Origin: a virus
DNA length: 23,035 nucleotides
IMG/VR virus record: IMGVR_UViG_3300042474_001468
Location: 1 to 23,035 of that record
Direction: 5' to 3' (one strand)
This document shows positions 6,160 through 15,189 of the stretch, one piece after another. The first letter of the stretch is position 1, and each line of letters begins with the position of its first letter. The notes under the pieces are model-generated. The model saw only the letters and a program-made list of their open reading frames with translations. It was not told where the DNA came from and did not search any database. The position numbers and the translations under genes were made by a program.

Positions 6160-7047
6160 CAATTCTTCTTCAAACATAGAGTAAGATTGTTTTTTAAATT
6201 CTTCTTTTCTATCAATTCTTTTTATTAAAGTATCATAGTGTTTTCTATCTCTGTAAATATAATTCTCACAAACAATATAATTTTTCAATTTAAATTGGTA
6301 TATTTGTTCTCCTGATTGATTTAGTTTTTCTATTGACCACATTAAAAATGTATCATCTGGTCCATATGCACCCATTGATTCCGGTAAGGGTATTCTATCC
6401 AATAGTGGTTTTGATAATAAAGTAAACCAACCTGCACCGAATTTTGTTTTAGGTTGACCCGGAACATTGTTCAATACAGTTTCCAATTCAACATCACCAA
6501 CTTCTCCACTATCTGCAAATGGATTGTTTGTTTTACAATAGTCCAATGGTTTGTCTAAATAATTTTTATTAACTAAACAATCCCACGTAGTATCCCAATA
6601 TTTAACTATTTCGGGTGTAATAAAATATTTGTCAACATCAGTATCAGTTTCTTTTAATCTATCTATACTTGCTTCCATATAATAAAGAATTTTATCATCG
6701 AAACAAATATCTGTATCTAACCAAATAAAGTGTGTTGCATCAATAGACTCCATATGTGCATATCTTTTACATTGAAATGCTCCCATAATTTCTGGACGGA
6801 TTTGGTATGTAGATTTACCGGCCCAATTAGTCAATGGTTTTAAAGAATTAAATCTATCGATAAAAAATTGTTTATCTACTTTTGAATTTTCCCAATCAAA
6901 TAAATAATCATCAACTGAAAGTGAAATGTAAAATTCATAATTCTTTCCATCTACGAATTTAGATGCTTTGTTCAAATCTACCAATACTCTTTCCAAATCA
7001 TCCAACTCATGTGGCATTACGAATGATGTAATAACTATTTTTTTCAT
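6145..7047 (-). CDS. GT-A-type glycosyltransferase
   Basis: A 300-residue cytoplasmic protein. The opening (KKIVITSFVMPHELDDLERV) and the strand FIWLDTDICFDD with DTD at 111-113 fit a GT-A nucleotide-sugar-binding fold, the DxD binding the metal-sugar-nucleotide. A later segment, FGAGWFTLLSKPLLDRI and YGPDDTFLMW (about 227-236), matches the acceptor side and catalytic acid region of GT2-like enzymes. Sugar donor and acceptor cannot be read from sequence. Last gene of the large glycan cluster; its ATG overlaps the preceding stop (ATGA), showing tight coupling. Confidence 0.8.
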   Translation of the reverse strand: MKKIVITSFVMPHELDDLERVLVDLNKASKFVDGKNYEFYISLSVDDYLFDWENSKVDKQFFIDRFNSLKPLTNWAGKSTYQIRPEIMGAFQCKRYAHMESIDATHFIWLDTDICFDDKILYYMEASIDRLKETDTDVDKYFITPEIVKYWDTTWDCLVNKNYLDKPLDYCKTNNPFADSGEVGDVELETVLNNVPGQPKTKFGAGWFTLLSKPLLDRIPLPESMGAYGPDDTFLMWSIEKLNQSGEQIYQFKLKNYIVCENYIYRDRKHYDTLIKRIDRKEEFKKQSYSMFEEELNKII

Positions 7048-7826
7048 TTATATTTGTTTTCTATTAAATTATTCAATTGTTCTATTCTATCATACTGATG
7101 AACCAATACATATGGTGTTTCATCTTTTGTATTTATAACCAATCCCTCCTTTATAGTTAGTTGTTGTTTTTCAAATCTTTTATTGGATTTCAAAGTATCC
7201 ACTTGCATTGCAAAATCGGAATTTATTTCAATCTTATCTTTTAATAAAATATTATTAATGATTAGATTTAATGCACTTTGGTCGGTAAAATGTCTCGTAT
7301 CACCGGCCTGTGATACCAACCAATTCAACATCAATAAATCTTTAACCGATTTATGTTTACCTGCGATTACACCAACATTTGCTATTGTATTTGTTTTTAT
7401 TGATTCCCAAAAAATAGGGCCGAAACCTTCATGAATATTTTTGTGGGCCCATGGTTCATCTTCATTTTTGATACATTCGGATGCAACTATGATTTCGGTT
7501 TTAAGATTTATATTCAACCAATCTGATGGATTTGTCTGCCAAAAAATATCTCTTACATCCGTTGTAATAATATGATTCCATTGTCTATCGGTTGTATCTA
7601 AAAAATACCACATATCAATCAATCGTTTCATATGTGGATGACCTATCAGTTCTGCACCCAAGCACTCCCAACCTTTTAATGATAGATACTCAATTGTTTT
7701 ATTTGGTAGATTATAACATATCATTATTTTATCACCAGCAAATCCACAATCGTTTAAGGATTCTACATATATTTTAATCTTTTCTGGCATATAGTTTGCT
7801 ATTGCCGATATAACTAAGTCTTTCAT
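7044..7826 (-). CDS. Putative glycosyltransferase (GT-A fold, DVRD motif)
   Basis: A 260-residue protein without signal peptide. HIITTDVRDIFWQTNP (85-100) contains the D-x-x-D that in GT34/GT77-like enzymes replaces the DxD; later ANVGVIAGKHKSV and TDQSALNLIINN match the GT-A acceptor loop and the D-Q-S helix of those families. I infer transfer of one sugar onto a glycan or protein. Overlaps the next gene by 4 bp and follows the FkbM methyltransferase gene after one base, placing it in the same operon. Family placement is by motif only. Confidence 0.7.
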   Translation of the reverse strand: MKDLVISAIANYMPEKIKIYVESLNDCGFAGDKIMICYNLPNKTIEYLSLKGWECLGAELIGHPHMKRLIDMWYFLDTTDRQWNHIITTDVRDIFWQTNPSDWLNINLKTEIIVASECIKNEDEPWAHKNIHEGFGPIFWESIKTNTIANVGVIAGKHKSVKDLLMLNWLVSQAGDTRHFTDQSALNLIINNILLKDKIEINSDFAMQVDTLKSNKRFEKQQLTIKEGLVINTKDETPYVLVHQYDRIEQLNNLIENKYK

Positions 7827-7827
7827 A

Positions 7828-8454
7828 TTATGGAATTAATAGTACATCTCTACCACAATCAATGGAACTATAATCAAACATAATTTCCATATCTCGTATT
7901 AATTGCTGTTCCGTATCTTTGTACCAATTGGTTTCAAATAATATATATGGTCTTTGATTTGTGTTACACATCCAATCAAGCATTCCACGTATCACATTAA
8001 CATCATGTCCTTCGGTATCTATTTTTACAAAATTAACCTTTTCAATTTTATTTTCGTTCATCCATTCTGAAAATGTTACACAATTTATAGTATACTTTTC
8101 GTGTGAGTGTATTTCCATTCCCTCTTTATAAATCTTATTGTAACCAAAATTTTCATTAGATGCTAATATTGTAACTTCGGAAGTTTCGTTACCCAATGCT
8201 TTATCAACTACTTTTATATTTGAATATTTTTCAAATTTATTTTTACATTCACTTACTAAATATGGTACAGGTTCAAATAATATGATATTTTCTAAAAAAT
8301 CATATCCCAAATCATCTAATATCATTTTACTAAATAATCCCGTATTTGCACCCACATCTACGAATGTATCACCCTTATTTAGATATGGTTTTATCAAATC
8401 AACATTGGTTTGTATTTCGGGTCTTAGCCAATTTTCCCATTCATTTAAATCCAT
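7828..8454 (-). CDS. FkbM-family SAM-dependent methyltransferase
   Basis: About 208 residues. The SAM-binding motif FVDVGANTGLFS lies at 31-42, the acidic end of strand 2 at ILFEPVP (about 58-64), and the FkbM hallmark VNFVKIDTEGHDVNVIRGM at about 142-160. Such enzymes O-methylate sugars in glycans, so capping or decorating the glycan made by the neighbouring transferases is likely. I place the start at ATG 8454, 12 bases downstream of the preceding stop; a TTG start at 8490 would add 12 lysine-rich residues and overlap the upstream gene by 25 bp, which seems less likely. Confidence 0.88.
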   Translation of the reverse strand: MDLNEWENWLRPEIQTNVDLIKPYLNKGDTFVDVGANTGLFSKMILDDLGYDFLENIILFEPVPYLVSECKNKFEKYSNIKVVDKALGNETSEVTILASNENFGYNKIYKEGMEIHSHEKYTINCVTFSEWMNENKIEKVNFVKIDTEGHDVNVIRGMLDWMCNTNQRPYILFETNWYKDTEQQLIRDMEIMFDYSSIDCGRDVLLIP

Positions 8455-8465
8455 ATTATATAATT

Positions 8466-9218
8466 TTATTTTTTTCCGTATTTTTGCCAATCGTTATGCA
8501 TAAATAATCCTTCACCATGTGCTACTTTAAAATTTTGATTTGCCCACCAAATGGCAACTTCACCTTCCGATGTGATGTGTCCATTATTTATAAATGGTGT
8601 AACACATTCTATATAAAATTTAGTATTAAACAAACACGGATTGTTTGTCCAATTACCATATCTACTCGATGCTATATAATAATCACCATCTTTTTGTATA
8701 AATTCAGGAAATCTTTCTTCTGGATTTTCAATCCAATGAATTGTATCCAATAAGTGTGGGTATTTCATTTTATAATACGCATCAACATATTCCAATTCTT
8801 TACCATTATACATATTATAACTAAACAATGGTGCACCCGGATGTTTTCTATGCCTATATCTAACACATTTAAAATCTTTACTTAAAAAATCCAAACCATC
8901 TTTTAATCTATTGTATGTTGTTTCTTTATCTTCAATTAAATTCCAATCATGTTCTAATATTAGAAAATTTTCAGTTTCGGCATTTTGTGCTAATTTCAAA
9001 ATACCCATTCCAATTCCAATATTTTTTTGTAAACCAATAAAATTTAAACCAAAGTGAGTTGCTATTTGAATATCTTGTGTAGTTACTTCCTGAAATAAAA
9101 TAGTAACATCATTTACCATATCAAATAAACCATTATTATGATATGTTGTTAATGTATCCACTAATACCTGTCCACTATGCCAAGATAATATACCTATACT
9201 AATTGGTAATTTTTCCAT
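8466..9218 (-). CDS. Putative glycosyltransferase, GT2-like
   Basis: A 250-residue protein. The first strand and helix (ISIGILSWHSGQVLVDTL) and the second strand (DVTILFQE) are those of GT2 enzymes. At about 86-93, FLILEHDW takes the place of the usual DxD strand, with Glu-His-Asp instead. C-terminal GEVAIWWANQNFKVAHGEGLFMHND gives a conserved-looking acidic/His-rich end. The missing DxD suggests either a metal-independent or modified active site, or a non-catalytic relative. Between two methyltransferase genes in the same operon. Confidence 0.65.
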   Translation of the reverse strand: MEKLPISIGILSWHSGQVLVDTLTTYHNNGLFDMVNDVTILFQEVTTQDIQIATHFGLNFIGLQKNIGIGMGILKLAQNAETENFLILEHDWNLIEDKETTYNRLKDGLDFLSKDFKCVRYRHRKHPGAPLFSYNMYNGKELEYVDAYYKMKYPHLLDTIHWIENPEERFPEFIQKDGDYYIASSRYGNWTNNPCLFNTKFYIECVTPFINNGHITSEGEVAIWWANQNFKVAHGEGLFMHNDWQKYGKK

Positions 9219-9221
9219 ATA

Positions 9222-9899
9222 TTATTTTTTAATATAACTTCCCCATATAAAGAAGTTTGCATTTTTGTTATTAAATTCTTCCAAACCATTTTCAGCAATA
9301 GCATCTTTAATTACATCATATTCAGTTTCAAATCCATAAGGCCATTGCCAATATTCAGTTGCAATTTTCCAACTTTGTTCATCTTGTTTATAATCATGTA
9401 AAATAACAATGTCATCCTTTTTAAGATATTTAGAAAACTCATTAAATTCTTTTGTTTTATTTCCACCATCACATATTAATAATGTTCTGCCAGGTTGTTT
9501 TATTAAATCTACAATTTCATTATAATATTTTTCTTCAAAACAATCTCCAATTCTAAAATCAATATCACTTCTTTGTTGTTTTGCCATATTAATTGATGGT
9601 TCAATATCATATGATGTAAAGTTTGCACCTTCTTTTTTAGATTCAAAAATATAACTAGATAATCCACCATTATAAGAGCCAATTTCAACTATATTATCAA
9701 AGTTACTTAAAAAATCTCTATTAAAAAATAAATAAATTCCCAATACTTGTGATATTTGAATACCATTGTAATAATTTAATCTATAAAATGGATGTGATGC
9801 ATGCCAATTTGTAATTTCTGAAAATTGTATTTTATTACTTATATGATTGTTCATTAAGTAATTTAACATTTGTGAATAAAAGTCAAAGTTTTCTTTCAT
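9222..9899 (-). CDS. Class I SAM-dependent methyltransferase (CmcI-like)
   Basis: A 225-residue protein. NIVEIGSYNGGLSSYI (69-84) is motif I of a Rossmann-like methyltransferase; FTSYDIEPS (94-102) is the acidic strand-2 end; IDFRIGDCFE (113-122) and TLLICDGGNKTKEF (139-152) are motifs II/III. The DGG-x-K arrangement resembles cephalosporin-hydroxylase-like (CmcI) methyltransferases, often found in polysaccharide clusters. It would methylate a sugar or small molecule; substrate unknown. The N-terminal 65 residues are helical and likely a lid. Confidence 0.75.
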   Translation of the reverse strand: MKENFDFYSQMLNYLMNNHISNKIQFSEITNWHASHPFYRLNYYNGIQISQVLGIYLFFNRDFLSNFDNIVEIGSYNGGLSSYIFESKKEGANFTSYDIEPSINMAKQQRSDIDFRIGDCFEEKYYNEIVDLIKQPGRTLLICDGGNKTKEFNEFSKYLKKDDIVILHDYKQDEQSWKIATEYWQWPYGFETEYDVIKDAIAENGLEEFNNKNANFFIWGSYIKK

Positions 9900-9900
9900 A

Positions 9901-10527
9901 TTATTTATTTTTATTTTTTATTTTTTCCCATTCAATTCTATCATTCTCTTTTATTGCATTAAATTCTACAAGGTCGGAAGTTGTTGACATTTCGGTTACT
10001 ATTGTAAAGTTATGCAATACCCATTTTGGATATGGATTAATTTCAGTCATAAAATCATCATTATACCAAACTTTTAATTCCTCCGGTATAGGAATCCAAT
10101 ATTTTTTTTGTGTTAATATAAATGAACCCCAACCCCACGGACGAATTCCTTCTAGTTTTGATAAACCAGGTATTTCATCGTAAGGTTTATTATAGTTATC
10201 GGATGCCTGGCCAACTATACCTTCTATTTGATTTACTAAAAATAAACCCAATATGTTTGGATTGAAATTGATATCATCGTTACAAATTGCAATATGTTCA
10301 TTTTTTGCAATCTCTACACCCAAATTCCAAGCTGGACTAACATATATGTTTTCTTTAACCTGTATTAATTTTACTTTATCCAATGCTTCATAGTATTCAA
10401 AATATTTACTGGCATTATCTATTAAAATAATTTCATCTACAAATTCGGAACTAATTAAATCCTTCAATAATTGATGAATTCTATTTGATTTCCAAAGAGT
10501 TGGTATTATTACTGAAAATTTATTCAT
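9901..10527 (-). CDS. Glycosyltransferase family 2
   Basis: A 208-residue GT2 core. KFSVIIPTLWKSNRIHQLLKD (3-23) and DEIILIDNAS (31-40) form the nucleotide-binding half; the metal motif is ICNDDINF with NDD at 83-85; GWGSFILTQKKYW and WYNDDFMTEI (about 164-173) match the acceptor loop and catalytic acid (ED/DD) region. No membrane helix, so it works in the cytoplasm on a soluble or peripheral acceptor. It overlaps the preceding gene by 8 bp. Confidence 0.85.
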   Translation of the reverse strand: MNKFSVIIPTLWKSNRIHQLLKDLISSEFVDEIILIDNASKYFEYYEALDKVKLIQVKENIYVSPAWNLGVEIAKNEHIAICNDDINFNPNILGLFLVNQIEGIVGQASDNYNKPYDEIPGLSKLEGIRPWGWGSFILTQKKYWIPIPEELKVWYNDDFMTEINPYPKWVLHNFTIVTEMSTTSDLVEFNAIKENDRIEWEKIKNKNK

Positions 10528-11131
10528 TTATATCATAATTTAAATCAAAAATATATGGTTCCAATCTTTCAATTACCCAAGGGGCTTGTTCATTTGTTTC
10601 TAATATATTCAAAACTTTTTTATAAAAGTTAAGTGGTCTTTTTTGTATATGTTGTTTTGTTGCACAAAAATGACCAGTTGGAGTAAATGTTATCGTATCA
10701 GGACAATCCGATTTAAATAATTGATTCCAAATAGTTGGAATATCTAAACCCTCATGATGTGGTGCACCATTTTTATCACAGGTTAATTTTCCACCATATT
10801 GAGTACAATAAAACCAACATTCTTCAAAATCTTGTACCGCGTTTTGCTTTAAAGTTTGAATATTACCATTCATAATATCAATATAATTGTGAACATGGTC
10901 TTGAAAATAATCCTGTGAGGTGAACGTATAGTTTGCCAAGTTATTGTAATTATTAACAATATGATAAAAGAATGTATGAACATCTCTACCAACATTATTT
11001 TCTAAATAGATTTCATCAGCTAAATCATAATTAGTACCTTTTCTATAAACTGTTACTTTTATGTCTTTATTTAAATTATTTATCCAATAGTGATAATCTC
11101 TATCATATGCCGATATAACTACTTCTTTCAT
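10520..11131 (-). CDS. DUF3431-like protein, probable glycosyltransferase relative
   Basis: A 203-residue protein. The string LENNVGRDVHTFFYHIVNNY (about 43-62), then NYTFTSQDYFQDH and the closing APWVIERLEPYIF, resemble the DUF3431 pattern (N-x-GRE/D-x-H-T, F-x-Q-x-x-x-D-H, W-x-x-E-R). Proteins of this type occur in glycan gene clusters and are suspected of transferase function, but no reaction has been established that I know of. Its ATG overlaps the stop of the reductase gene (ATGA) and its end overlaps the GT2 gene by 8 bp. Confidence 0.65.
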   Translation of the reverse strand: MKEVVISAYDRDYHYWINNLNKDIKVTVYRKGTNYDLADEIYLENNVGRDVHTFFYHIVNNYNNLANYTFTSQDYFQDHVHNYIDIMNGNIQTLKQNAVQDFEECWFYCTQYGGKLTCDKNGAPHHEGLDIPTIWNQLFKSDCPDTITFTPTGHFCATKQHIQKRPLNFYKKVLNILETNEQAPWVIERLEPYIFDLNYDINE

Positions 11132-11802
11132 TGTATTGATTTTTTTAATTTTGAAACATCCATAGATGTATTGTTTGGTACATACTCCGGCTTTCCAGCT
11201 GGCTTTACATTTTTATTAGTTTGTTTTGCCAAATCAAACATAGATTTGAATTCGGTTCCTACATTAAATATACCAAAATTATTTGACATAACCAAATTAA
11301 TTATTAAAGATGATATAACATCTACATAATCAAAATTTCCCCATTGGTCATCCCATGCCCTTTCATATGGAAATGGATTTGGTTTATGAGTACCTTTACA
11401 AATTAAATAATTATTTGATTTTAATTCAATATACGCGTCTGCCAAAAGTTTGGTATATGAGTACCAATTATTACCATGAACCGGTATATCATTTTCCGAA
11501 ACTTCTGAATTAGAATTTGTATAAACATAATCGGTTGATATGTGGACTAATTTAATATTTTGATTATTACAATAATCGACCAAATCAGCTACCGCTTTAT
11601 AATTTACATTCCAATTATTTTCTTTATCGTTTGAATATGTGTTAGTAAATGCTATACAATTAATAATAACATCATACCCATGAAAATTAAAATCATTTTT
11701 AGTTATATCGAACCCATCTTTTTTACGAGATATATAATCCCAATTAGTTTGCTTAACTATTTCGGAACCAAGTAACCCATCTCCCAGAACCAATACCTTC
11801 AT
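11128..11802 (-). CDS. RmlD-like NAD(P)-dependent sugar reductase (extended SDR)
   Basis: Predicted to reduce the 4-keto group of a nucleotide-linked deoxysugar. The Rossmann motif is VLGDGLLGSEIV (GDGLLG at 7-12), followed by VIINCIAFT, VHISTDYVY (87-94) and the catalytic Y-x-x-x-K in NWYSYTKLL (Tyr114, Lys118). HISTDYV is characteristic of RmlD/dTDP-4-dehydrorhamnose reductase relatives. At 224 residues it is shorter than RmlD (about 290), lacking part of the substrate domain. Its ATG overlaps the stop of the RfbH-like gene by one base (TAATG), which strongly suggests that it acts on the 3-deoxy-4-keto sugar made by that enzyme. Confidence 0.8.
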   Translation of the reverse strand: MKVLVLGDGLLGSEIVKQTNWDYISRKKDGFDITKNDFNFHGYDVIINCIAFTNTYSNDKENNWNVNYKAVADLVDYCNNQNIKLVHISTDYVYTNSNSEVSENDIPVHGNNWYSYTKLLADAYIELKSNNYLICKGTHKPNPFPYERAWDDQWGNFDYVDVISSLIINLVMSNNFGIFNVGTEFKSMFDLAKQTNKNVKPAGKPEYVPNNTSMDVSKLKKSIQ

Positions 11803-13088
11803 TATTTGAACTTTTTAATAACTTCTTCAATATAATCAAATACCAAATCGGTATAATGTGGTGCTGCCCCAATAAAGAACACTTTATCTAATACTTTATT
11901 TGCTTCTGGGTAGTTTTTAAAATCATCTAAAAATGAATATCCTGGATGTAATAAAATATTTCCTGCAAAGTAGTTTCTTGTTTGGATTTTGTTTTTTTCC
12001 AAAAATTCAACTAATCTGTGTTTTAATCCTGGTTCATCACAAATGAATGGAGTTCCAAACCAACATGGGTCAGCTTTATCCAATTTAGATGGTGCTCTCA
12101 ATCCAGGTATGTTATCAACAAATATTTGAGTAAGTCTTTCTTTACTTCTCTTTCTATTTACTTCAATCTCATCCAATTTTTCTAATTGAACAATTCCAAT
12201 TGCTCCTTGTAAATCCAATGGTTTTAAGTTGTAACCCATATGGCTGAAAACATATTTATGGTCAATTACACCATCGTAATTTTCTAACCATTTGTCAAAT
12301 CTATTTCCACAAGTTCCACATGATAATAAGTTTGCAGAACCAATACAATAACAATCTCTACCCCACCATGAATAACTTACAAACAATGCCTTTAATTCAT
12401 CATCATTCGTGCAAATCATTCCACCTTCTCCTGTCGAAATATGGTGTGCAGGATAGAATGAATTTGAAAAGGCAACATAGTAGTCAGTTAATGGTTTATC
12501 GTTCCATTTTGTACCCAAAGAATCACAATTATCACCAATTATCTTCAAATCATACTTATCAGCAATCTCTTGCAATCTATCCATATCTGGAGGATTACCC
12601 AAAACAGGTGATACGAATATACCCTTTGTTTTTTCAGTAATTTTTGATTCTATTTGGTTTAAGTCAAAGTTTAATGTATCCCATTCAATATCTAAAAATA
12701 TTGGTTTCAATCTATGTTGATATAATACTGAAATTGTAGTTGCAAATCCAACTGGAGATACGATAATTTCATCATCATCTGCCCAATTAAATCTTTTCTT
12801 TAATGCAGCAATCAATACCAAGTTAGCAGAACTACCTGAGTTTACCATATGAGAATGTTTAACATTAACTCTCGTACTGAATAGGTTTTCAAATTTATAA
12901 ACTCTTTCTCCTGCAGTAATCCACTTTCCATTTAAGAATGTGTCAATTGCTGTTTCTATTTCTCTGTTATCCCAATAAGGACCAGAATAGTAAATTGGTG
13001 TTTTACCCGCTTCAAAACTTTTAGCGTTGTAAATGTATGGAGCTACGTGATTTCCTACCAATCCACGTATATTACTTAAATCTATCAT
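11802..13088 (-). CDS. rfbH: NDP-4-keto-6-deoxyglucose 3-dehydrase, RfbH/E1 type, [2Fe-2S] and PMP dependent
   Basis: A 428-residue member of the DegT/DnrJ aminotransferase fold. In the usual PLP-lysine position it has histidine: SNSFYPAHHISTGEGGM, with His215 where aminotransferases have Lys. This marks the dehydrases of the RfbH/AscC(E1)/ColD type. It also has the iron-sulfur cysteines of E1: Cys188-X57-Cys246-X-Cys248, then Cys257 and Cys260 in SCGTCGNRF; the 57-residue spacing equals that of E1, while the last loop is 4 residues longer. E1 removes the C3 hydroxyl of CDP-4-keto-6-deoxyglucose using electrons passed through its [2Fe-2S] cluster, leading to 3,6-dideoxyhexoses (abequose, tyvelose, ascarylose). 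HKYVFSHMGYNLKPLDLQGA (277-296) is also typical. No E3 reductase is in the window. Start overlaps the upstream gene by 17 bp. Confidence 0.9.
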   Translation of the reverse strand: MIDLSNIRGLVGNHVAPYIYNAKSFEAGKTPIYYSGPYWDNREIETAIDTFLNGKWITAGERVYKFENLFSTRVNVKHSHMVNSGSSANLVLIAALKKRFNWADDDEIIVSPVGFATTISVLYQHRLKPIFLDIEWDTLNFDLNQIESKITEKTKGIFVSPVLGNPPDMDRLQEIADKYDLKIIGDNCDSLGTKWNDKPLTDYYVAFSNSFYPAHHISTGEGGMICTNDDELKALFVSYSWWGRDCYCIGSANLLSCGTCGNRFDKWLENYDGVIDHKYVFSHMGYNLKPLDLQGAIGIVQLEKLDEIEVNRKRSKERLTQIFVDNIPGLRAPSKLDKADPCWFGTPFICDEPGLKHRLVEFLEKNKIQTRNYFAGNILLHPGYSFLDDFKNYPEANKVLDKVFFIGAAPHYTDLVFDYIEEVIKKFK

Positions 13089-13947
13089 ATGCTGTTATTA
13101 ATCTATCTACTACTTGTACTTGTGTATAATTATGTAATACTTTCATCATTCCATTGTGTGCAATTCGTTCTCTCTCCTCTTCGTTTTCGTTATAGTAATT
13201 CATCTTCTCAATACAATCAAACATATCATTGTATAAAATAATATCTTCACCATCTATAAATAATTCTTCCAAACCTCTACTGATATCCAACTTATCCGTC
13301 AATACCATTTTACCACAAGCCATACCTTCAAATATTCTACGGGTTATTTCACCCCATCTACTATTTTGAATCACTATCAATCCTTTATTCAAAAATTCAG
13401 TATGTTGTTTTGCATCCATACCATTTTGATTTCCAATTGCACCTTCTGCCCAATGTGTAAGATAATCTAAAAATTCAGAACCACCTCTACCTCTACTTGT
13501 TACACCCACATATTCAGGTTCTAAATTCATTGGAAACTGTACCATTGTATCTGCCCAATGTGGAACCCAATCACAATCAATACCTCTACTTCTATATTCG
13601 TATGCCGATACTCTATCCGGAGTAATTGTATAATGAAAACGATTTGCTTTTGGATAATTTCTTTCAAAGTTTTGTGGGTCATCTCCACTTTCTTGTATCC
13701 AACATGCACTTGGTTTTAAATCTTTATCTAAATATGGTGAATCAATTCTACCCCAATCCATAAACAACACAATATCCGTTGGAATGTCTTGTTGAATCCA
13801 CAATTGTAATGCAGAATCATCGGTTGCCGTAATCGATACTATTTCAGTTTCCCAACCTCTCTCCTTAAACTCATTGAGTAAAGACAAAGGTGTTGACCAG
13901 GTTTCATTTGGAGTATGATTATATATGAATGTTATTTTATTTCGCAT
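13072..13947 (-). CDS. GT-B-type glycosyltransferase (GT4/CgeB-like)
   Basis: A 291-residue protein. The N-terminal half (KITFIYNHTP, SLLNEFKERGWETEIVSI) is a Rossmann-like acceptor domain; the C-terminal half contains the donor site NSRWGEITRRIFEGMACGKMVLTDKL, with the E-x-x-x-R-x-F-E-x-x-A-x-G pattern of CgeB/glycos_transf_1_2 enzymes. It closes with a helical wrap-around typical of GT-B folds (RIAHNGMMKVLHNYTQ). It is shorter than most GT4 enzymes (350-400 residues). Overlaps its neighbours by 11 and 17 bp, so it belongs to the operon. Confidence 0.8.
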   Translation of the reverse strand: MRNKITFIYNHTPNETWSTPLSLLNEFKERGWETEIVSITATDDSALQLWIQQDIPTDIVLFMDWGRIDSPYLDKDLKPSACWIQESGDDPQNFERNYPKANRFHYTITPDRVSAYEYRSRGIDCDWVPHWADTMVQFPMNLEPEYVGVTSRGRGGSEFLDYLTHWAEGAIGNQNGMDAKQHTEFLNKGLIVIQNSRWGEITRRIFEGMACGKMVLTDKLDISRGLEELFIDGEDIILYNDMFDCIEKMNYYNENEEERERIAHNGMMKVLHNYTQVQVVDRLITAYDRFK

Positions 13948-14566
13948 ATTCTTCTCTTTTAAATAAAATTGAATAATGGTTTTCTCCCTCTCTATTATAC
14001 GATGAGTATGGTTTCCAATCTATTCCGTTTTGAATATAATCAACTTCGGCATTAAATCTATTTTTCCTTACTCCGTCCATTTTTATTGTTTTTAAATATG
14101 ATGATTTTGCCCACCAAAAATTACCAGAATACAATTTCCATTTTCCGGCAGTTCCTAATAAAACACCATATGTATTATAATCGGTTTTTTCAAAAATTTT
14201 AAATATATTTTTTACTTTTTCAATATTAAAATAATTCATAAGATGTCTCCAACTTACTACATTTTCTAAGTTTTGTTTTGATGCACCCTTTGTATGAATA
14301 TACAAAATATAATCGGAATCACCAAACTTTTCTTTATCTTTTTCTATTAAATCTAATGTTACAAATTCATTACCTCTAGACCTCACATCTCTAATTTTTT
14401 CAAATTTATTAATAATATAATCTATTGAAGTATTATCCTCTGCAATAGAAATCCCCACATTTAATATGTAAGGAAAATCAAAATGTTTTTTTATTAGATT
14501 TAATTGTTCATCTATTATAGATTCAACACCATCAATTGCATATATGTGATAGTATATGTGAACCAT
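13937..14566 (-). CDS. Glycan-cluster protein with YIHTKGAS motif
   Basis: A 209-residue protein. The central segment DYILYIHTKGASKQN (about 91-105), then SWRHLMNYF and YSGNFWWAKSSYLKTI (about 146-161), is a pattern I have seen in uncharacterised proteins of polysaccharide loci in Bacteroidota and in some phages; the opening MVHIYYHIYAIDGVESII recalls a GT-A first strand. HTKG replaces the DxD, so it may be a divergent transferase. Both ends overlap neighbouring genes (TAATG on the downstream side of the preceding gene). Function not established. Confidence 0.6.
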   Translation of the reverse strand: MVHIYYHIYAIDGVESIIDEQLNLIKKHFDFPYILNVGISIAEDNTSIDYIINKFEKIRDVRSRGNEFVTLDLIEKDKEKFGDSDYILYIHTKGASKQNLENVVSWRHLMNYFNIEKVKNIFKIFEKTDYNTYGVLLGTAGKWKLYSGNFWWAKSSYLKTIKMDGVRKNRFNAEVDYIQNGIDWKPYSSYNREGENHYSILFKREEYAK

Positions 14567-15189
14567 TATAAAGTATCGTAATAATTATTCTGTCTTTCTT
14601 GTCTTTCGATTGTCTTTGGATGTTTGATACAATATATCTCTTCAGCTGGAAAATTTGTATAAGATTCAAATCCTACTATTCTTTCATGTACTTTACCACT
14701 CCAACCGATTTTGTCAGAGTTTTTATAGATACGAGTCTGAACATCGGGAAAGTTTACCCATCCTTTCTCATTTACATTCCATCCCCATTTTTGAATATGA
14801 GATTGAGTTAAACCTTCAACAGTATTAATTCTAGGAACAACAATCATATCCTTATCGGTATTTACATCCAATAATGCTTCCATATTTACAATCAAATCAG
14901 GCATAAGATATTCATCAGCATCCAATTGAAATATCCACTCACCTTTACATTGTGAGTTTAATAAATTTTTCCATTGTGCAAAATCATTATCAAATTCCGA
15001 TTCGATAAGTGTAATGTGGTCTGCATTAGCTTGTAGTTCTAAATACTCTACTAATTCTATTGGAGCTTTCGGTGTATCTAATAGGACTACTATTTCCGAA
15101 TTTTCTTCTTTATAGTTTAATAATTGTCCTACCAATCTAATCGTTTCTTCGACTTCATTACAAGCCGTTATTGCGTAACTTAATTTCAT
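14566..15189 (-). CDS. Glycosyltransferase family 2
   Basis: About 207 residues. LSYAITACNEVEETIRLVGQ (3-22) and EIVVLLDTP (32-40) are the GT2 nucleotide half; WIFQLDADEYLMPDLI has DAD at 90-92 as metal site; GKVHERIVGF is near the acceptor end. It ends soon after the core, so it is a minimal GT2 enzyme. I choose ATG 15189, whose A overlaps the stop of the preceding gene (TAATG), the junction used repeatedly here; an ATG at 15225 would add 12 residues and a 37-bp overlap. Confidence 0.87.
   Translation of the reverse strand: MKLSYAITACNEVEETIRLVGQLLNYKEENSEIVVLLDTPKAPIELVEYLELQANADHITLIESEFDNDFAQWKNLLNSQCKGEWIFQLDADEYLMPDLIVNMEALLDVNTDKDMIVVPRINTVEGLTQSHIQKWGWNVNEKGWVNFPDVQTRIYKNSDKIGWSGKVHERIVGFESYTNFPAEEIYCIKHPKTIERQERQNNYYDTL

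Noticed and set aside
11802-13088. Ordinary DegT/DnrJ sugar aminotransferase.
   Set aside because: The PLP lysine is replaced by His215 and the E1-type iron-sulfur cysteines are present, which fits a 3-dehydrase.
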